From Gigantopelta aegis (Eukaryota; Mollusca; Gastropoda; Neomphalida; Peltospiridae): DNA of 64,000 bases. Made by a program: the position numbers and the translations under genes. Shown here piece after piece: positions 58,796-64,000 of this stretch; positions within the stretch are counted from its first letter, which is position 1; the number at the start of each line of letters is the position of its first letter. The stretch lies in the NCBI RefSeq assembly GCF_016097555.1, contig NC_054702.1, positions 107,600,628 to 107,664,627 on the forward strand, read 5' to 3'. The notes under the pieces were generated by a model, which saw only the letters and a list, made by a program, of their open reading frames with translations, had not been told where the DNA came from and did no database searches.

Positions 58796-61403
58796 ATGGC
58801 GAGGTCGATTTACAACCAAGTGGTGAGTTTGCTGAAGAAGCCGAGTGGAGAGAGAAATCCGAGAGAGATTGAAATCGTTCAAGAATGGCTCAAGAAGAAA
58901 AGTCCTGTCCTGAACGGCACCTTACCAGGTAATGGGTTAACTAATTACCAGTGGTGGAAATGGAGTTTAGTGTTGTTTTGTTTAACGACACCAGTAGAGC
59001 ACATCGATTTATTAATTATTGGTAATTGGATGTCAAACATTGTGTAATTTTGAAATATAGTCGGAGAGAAAACCCGCTACATTTTTTTCCATTAGTAGCA
59101 AGAGATCTTTTATATACACCATCCCACAGATATGATGGCACATACCACGGCCTTTGATATACCAGTGTGGAAGTGGAGTTATACGTGCAGTGTACTCAGT
59201 TTTTTACTTTTTACTTTTTCTCGTTTTTCTTCTTTTTCAATTACCAACTAGTGTGTACCCTCTTTATATATCGAACAACAAGACCAATGGCGTATTCAAG
59301 TTCATGCGTACACAAACTTGAGTCCAAAGGATGTTTTTTTCAAGGTCGTCACTTCTCATAGGTGTGCTGTGACAAATATCGACCTGTAGACCGAGTTCAG
59401 TGGATATTTGTTTAGACTGTTGTGTTGGCAGACAATCGTAAATTACTATCAAAACTGTGATGGTATCGGAACCAATTTCCATCAATGATGACCATTTACC
59501 AACGTCCTTACAATATTGCTTGCTTCGTGTTTTCATGGCATTATTATTTCATTGAAATTGTGGCAGGGATGTTCATTTTAGACATGTAATGTACCAGTCT
59601 TTTGATTGACATCACGAGAACGGCTGATTCACTGAGTGATAGATGAAGACATTTTACAGCGTGGTGTACTTGTAAACACACAATTTTGCTGACAGCGTCT
59701 TCACGAACGATTACGGCATTGCTTGTATACGGTACATTAAACTATTCCTTTTCAATAAAAGATAATTTGCTATACCATTTAGAAATCAGTCCAAGTTAAT
59801 ATACAATATAAGCATTGGTTGGATACCAAATGTTTAGACAATATTTGTGTTTAACGACCGGTATACCAAAGGCTATGGTATGTACTGTCCTGGGAAAGTG
59901 CATATGTAAGACCTACGATACTATTGTTCAGGAATAATATGTTAATTTGTTCTGTTGTAGATAGCCAATACATGGTGAATTTCATAAATGAGTGTTTAGG
60001 CTATTAGAATGTTCTAGAAATTACAAAATCGATATCAAAATGCAGTTTAGATACCGGGTCGGGTGCAGGTAGATTGAAAAATCATTTACCGCACTGGCAA
60101 CATAAAAGAATAATTACTTGTTTGGATAACATGAAAATAGTGCCACTTCACATCCCGGCAATTAATCACTGGCATTGATTACAATGCAGCGATCGTACGT
60201 CAATCTTGAAACACGCGTTCTTTCCCACAGTCCTGTTACGCCGATACTTCCCGCTGTGCTAACGGTGTGCAGTGTATTACGTACATACGTATTATACCTC
60301 TGTAATAGCAAGTTGATGTAATATGTGTCAAGTAGCACGAAGTTAGATGGTAATGATATTGTTGGTGATATTAGTGACAATGATGGTGATAATAATTACG
60401 ACGTAATGGTTTTGATGATGATATGCATTATAAACGTTGACGTAACCGTTCTTAGTTTTTAATACACACACACACACACATAGGCAGACACATAGACAGA
60501 CACATAGACAGCCAGTCACACGCATAGACACACTGACACACATACACGTACACCAGACACGCATACACACATGGACGGGTGCATACATGCATTCATTCAT
60601 TCATTCATACATACATATATACATACTTACATACACATACATAATAATATACATATAAATATGATTACAGACCGACAGACTGACAGTCAGACAGACATAA
60701 GGAGTGAACACGTGGTTTGTAGGCCCCACGTATACATATCGTCAGACAGACATAAGGAGTGAACACGTGGTTTGTAGGCCCCACGTATACATATCGTCGG
60801 TTAACTAAGCATTCTTTTTTAAGAATGTTTCGGTTGCCGAATGGTTATCGTATAATATGGTGGTCTGGGAACTGTGGGCGAATTGGAGCCATACCTGCAT
60901 AAGTTCGAGTCATAGCGGCTGCATGAGAAGCCATCCATACAGACAGACAGGCAGACAGGCAGACACACACACAATGTATTATATGTATGGTTCAAGCAGT
61001 CATTCAAGCGACAATAGAAATTCTGATTGTCGCTTAATTGAAATGAAGTGTTGAATTTCATTATTCTGTTATGATGTATTATTTTCGATTACCAACTTTC
61101 CCTATAAATCTCTTTTTTACTTTACGTATTATATTTCATTTAAAATGTGTCATGGTGTACAATCTTTTTCTGTGGAAATATAATATCTACGTCAAAATCT
61201 CACTTTATTACTTCCGAGAATACTATTGATTTTTCGAATCAATGTCTACGACTTTGATCGGGAACAGGAATAATTACGTCAGTTTATGTTATGCTGCTGG
61301 TGAATTATTTCCAGATGTTCTACATGACGTGGTGAGGCATTGTGGGTACATGAAGGCTGCAGTCGACGATGTCATTATCGCGCAGGGGGAATTGGGAAAA
61401 TGG
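58796..61403 (+). CDS. 5' part of a gene with a likely cyclic-nucleotide-binding-type domain
   Basis: Two exons join in phase: 58796-58928 (donor CCAG|GTAATG) and 61315-61403 (acceptor TTTCCAG, donor TGG|GTAAGA). They give 74 codons starting MARSIYNQVVSLLKK. A Lys-rich helical stretch REIEIVQEWLKKK is followed by VVRHCGYMKAAVDDVIIAQG and ELGKW. The pattern of hydrophobics, then V-I-x-x-QGE-x-G, is how the beta-roll of cyclic-nucleotide-binding domains begins in PKA regulatory subunits, Epac/PDZ-GEF-type RapGEFs and CNBD proteins. I cannot say which family, nor whether it binds nucleotide, because the phosphate-binding cassette would lie in later exons not found before 64000. The Kozak context CAAAATGG is good. 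A minus-strand SINE lies just inside intron 1. Confidence 0.6.
58966..59164 (-). mobile_element. Family B SINE, 3' part, in intron 1 of the third gene
   Basis: Minus strand: ends TTTGTTTAACGACACCAGTA and contains AGCAAGAGATCTTTTATATA and ACCACGGCCTTTGATATACC. Confidence 0.8.
59165..60466. other. Probable intron 1 of the third gene
   Basis: Apart from the small SINE fragment nothing is recognised. Confidence 0.35.
59850..59915 (+). mobile_element. Small SINE fragment
   Basis: CGGTATACCAAAGGCTATGG, TATGTACTGTCCTGGGAAAG, TGCATATG: the middle of a family B copy. Confidence 0.5.
60467..60660 (+). repeat. CA/GACA/CATT/ACAT microsatellite cluster
   Basis: Successive simple tracts: (CA)n, ACATAGACAG repeats, ATTC repeats at 60591-60608, ACAT repeats. 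Confidence 0.88.
60683..60797 (+). repeat. 54-bp direct duplication
   Basis: CAGACAGACATAAGGAGTGA through GGCCCCACGTATACATATCG occurs twice in succession, identical or nearly so. Confidence 0.88.
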
Positions 61404-62430
61404 TAAGACACAGTTGTTTAACTTTAAATAATAACCCTTTTTTTAAAGATCTATTAACCCCAGAAACAAATATGGTAGTGTCGGGGTTGGGGCCCCAGAT
61501 ATCATTACCTTAGAGTTATGTTATAAGCGAATGATTGTAAATGTAGATATAAATAATGTGAATGCATAATGGTATAACATGAGTACACGAAGCAGAAGTC
61601 TGTAATATAGGGTTAACAGAGAAGCTAGAAATAAAGAGAGAGAAAAAGGTTAAGTGAATAAGGGAAGAATGAATTTAAAATCGGATTTCGAAATGGAAAA
61701 TAATAAATTTTGTATTGTAATAAATACCTGTAGAATAATATATTGTCGTGACTTGTTTCTAAGAATCGGGACCACGGTGCCCAATAGTTATAATATTCTT
61801 TAAATTGACAATGTTTATAAAGTACATGACAGTATATTGTATTCAGACTGCATGTTATCTTTAATATATTTTAAAAGGCGTATACGTTAGCTCCTTGATT
61901 CTGCATTTTACTTCTATATAATATTTAACAAATAACTTCTTCTTTTTCTGTCTGTTTATCATATCAAATTGTATATGTCCATCCATGTCATGGCTCTACC
62001 GTTAAATTTCTTTCCATATAACTAAGACTTTAAAACAGTCATAGGACAAATGTTCTAGTTAAATATTTCTGGCTGTATATAACAAAACTCAAAGATATTT
62101 TATTATATTTTCTAGTATTTTATTTTATTTGTTGTCATTATTCAATGTAATAGAAATGGTAAATTATAGACCTTTTCCCACAATCTGAACAGATCAGGTC
62201 CTTTTAAGGACCCCTATGGGCAACCTAGGGAGATAAATCAACGCCATCTAGGTCCACTTAACGAGCCACTCTCGGCACACTAATCTTCCAAAACTATATG
62301 TAGCTCCTTATTTTCAATTTTGGCGGACAGTTCAAAATTGCGCCTAATTTCCTTGACAAAAATGCACACCCATTATCTTTGGCTTAATCCTACGGGACTT
62401 TCCAAATTCCATAACACCATACCACCCTCC
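61404..62430. other. AT-rich sequence, probably intron of the third gene
   Basis: No further exon continuing the domain was recognised between the donor at 61404 and the family E repeat. Confidence 0.35.
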
Positions 62431-62434
62431 GCCT

Positions 62435-62632
62435 GTTACCGGCTCCGGTCGGATTGCTGGTGGTCCCTTGCACCAGCCAGTGCAGGCGGTTCCCTCTCTA
62501 AGCCACCCCACCCCGTTCCTGTCCTGGACAGAGGGGCTGGCCGAGGCCAACACCTGTGCCCAGGACAGACGTGCGCTACAACAGCTTGTTCTGAATGTGC
62601 ACGTTAAATACACTGACCTGACCTAACCTTTT
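62435..62632 (+). mobile_element. SINE-like dispersed repeat (family E), copy 2
   Basis: CCAGTGCAGGCGGTTCCCTC, CGTTCCTGTCCTGGACAGAG, ACGTGCGCTACAACAGCTTG, and a tail CTGACCTGACCTAACC of repeated pentamers. Partner of 30690. Confidence 0.75.
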
Positions 62633-63044
62633 TCCACTCCTGTAACGATAATATGTATTCTAACTTAGAATATTTTCGTTGAGAAATTGGCATTGTTGTT
62701 GTTTTGTTTAAAATGTACATTTATCTGAATGTTTTTGTAGTCTTAAATTATGAAACCAGTTTAAACTAATATATAGAACTTATTGTCATTTCATAATTGA
62801 CAATGTGATATGCATAACATTTTATCTGCTTTTTATTGTAAATTCCAAAACGTCTGATCGTATGTAAATTTAATGCTAAATGCTTCATATGTTAAAATAG
62901 GTTAAACATCGACTCTAATCAATCATTAGATATTGTTTAACTATGACACCATTTTTAATAGTTTTCACAATACAGTATATGGATTTCTGGTCAATACGTT
63001 GTGTATTGATTAAGTGATTATACCAAATATCCGCCCTAAATCCG

Positions 63045-63215
63045 CCTTGGATGTGAAGGGTTACAGGATCGAAATCCTCAATGGACTCTTTGGATATCTG
63101 TGGATCCAACTGGTGCCCCATGACTTCTGTATCATACTGCTAGTATCATACTGCTAGTATCATACTGCTGTTATTTCTGTGAGAAAGTGTATAAACATAC
63201 CCCTTGTTGTTGAAG
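63045..63215 (+). mobile_element. Decayed SINE with a 14-bp internal triplication
   Basis: GGGTTACAGGATCGAAATCC and CTCAATGGACTCTTTGGATA look like a B box and the CATTGGGCTATTTCTC region; AACTGGTGCCCCATGACTTC and TGAGAAAGTGTATAAACATA follow. Between them GTATCATACTGCTA occurs three times. Confidence 0.55.
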
Positions 63216-63754
63216 TTCCATTGTTGCCTTATGTTCTGGCGCTTAATACCGCTGGTTAAATGCTATGCTGAGATACACATAAACGAACAGTTTTGACAAC
63301 GTGCAGTTTTTAGATTAAGAAATCTATTGAATAGTGAATGAAATTACAGGGAGCCTCATAAATATCAAAATAACATAATTAAGAATTGTTGCTATTTAAC
63401 AGCAGGTCATAACCTTTAGAAATATGTGTTGTTGTGGTTACTGAATTGCAGGTGGGCTTGTGGTTCTTTCGATAACTGGGACTCTAATTATAGATATTCA
63501 CATGGTTCAGTATGCATCGTTGCTTCAAAAAAATATATACCTGCACGGATGTTATTCCATTTATTTTTGTTCAATTCTGAGTATACATTACAACTAAACG
63601 TCGAGTAGTTTTCATCTTAAACACGTTGATTAACTGGAAATTCGTGTTAGAATCGCGTCCAGTTCAATGTTAAGCGAAACGGTACAGCAGTTTCGAATCC
63701 CGCTAATGGATACTTAGTATTTCACGACCCGGGGATGACTGCGGGCCGTCGTCG

Positions 63755-64000
63755 TTACAGCAGTCTGTCTTTGTCGGCGGTTACCTGGTCGTAACGGCAG
63801 CTGTTGTCCAGTAGCCGACAGACGACACATTCTTCATAGTCGAAAAGCTCTGAGTAGCTGTGTTGATTCAAATGCACGTAGTCTGGCTTGAATATTGTTC
63901 TTTTCCATAGTATTTCCTTCGGTGGTGAACTAACTGGTAAATGTGTGTGTCCTTCCGTTCGAGGTAGTTTGGATTGTAAACAATATCTTGACGTCATCAT
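63755..64000 (-). CDS. Unrecognised open frame running off the window end
   Basis: The minus strand is open for 81 codons from the window edge, with sequence such as NQHSYSELFDYEECVVCRLL. The four cysteines are too irregular for a zinc finger. A GT dinucleotide (…CGACCAG|GTAACC) lies after SCRYDQ and could be a donor. No family is recognised and the frame is truncated by the window, so this is only a candidate partial exon. Confidence 0.2.
   Translation of the reverse strand: MMTSRYCLQSKLPRTEGHTHLPVSSPPKEILWKRTIFKPDYVHLNQHSYSELFDYEECVVCRLLDNSCRYDQVTADKDRLL

Noticed and set aside
63426-63608. Possible further exon of the 58796 gene (acceptor TTGCAG near 63450)
   Set aside because: The translation does not continue a cyclic-nucleotide-binding pattern and no donor fits.

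Overview
The window is eukaryotic and almost certainly from a mollusc, most likely a gastropod. The genes are intron-rich and widely spaced, the DNA between them is AT-rich, and the repeats (tRNA-headed SINEs, fold-back MITEs, tandem arrays) are of types I associate with mollusc genomes. No bacterial-style operons, CRISPR arrays or canonical tRNA/rRNA genes were seen. The species assignment is inference; the gene models come from reading splice sites and translated homology directly.

Three host genes can be supported, all on the + strand. (1) Cyclin K (CCNK), coding exons from 16435 to 25622: eight certain exons plus one optional 51-nt exon. It has two cyclin boxes and a Pro/Tyr/Gln-rich tail and is the expected partner of CDK12/CDK13 in RNA polymerase II CTD phosphorylation. 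(2) SETD3, the actin His73 N-methyltransferase, 35594 to 49761: fifteen coding exons in consistent phase giving 503 codons, with the substrate- and SAM-contacting residues conserved. (3) The first two coding exons (58796-58928 and 61315-61403) of a protein that seems to start a cyclic-nucleotide-binding-type domain; the rest is not recognised in the window. CCNK and SETD3 are also neighbours in human (14q32), but head to head there and in tandem here.

Region by region. 1-16400 is repeat-rich: a SINE carrying a 138-base poly-G run, a Polinton packaging-ATPase fossil beside a GAGCCN repeat, SINE pieces, a 14-unit satellite built from SINE-internal sequence, a 900-bp fold-back element and a TTAA-bounded palindromic element. 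16427-25900 is CCNK, whose introns hold SINEs, a hAT-type MITE, a palindromic element and a Harbinger-like element nested in a SINE. 25900-35580 is intergenic, with a palindromic element split by a 1.27-kb hAT-like insertion. 35583-49761 is SETD3. 49762-58795 is intergenic, with a 64-bp array, a ~30-copy 44-bp satellite and a dead Tc1-type transposase. 58796-64000 holds the third gene start, microsatellites and SINE relics.

The most unusual signal is in SETD3. Two unrelated tandem arrays each straddle an exon/intron donor. Eight 119-bp units copy the last 96 nt of exon 3, its donor and an acceptor-like sequence, so the array could in principle supply extra in-frame 32-codon exons. Twenty-two 26/27-bp units copy the end of exon 10 with its donor, giving a ladder of strong 5' splice sites.
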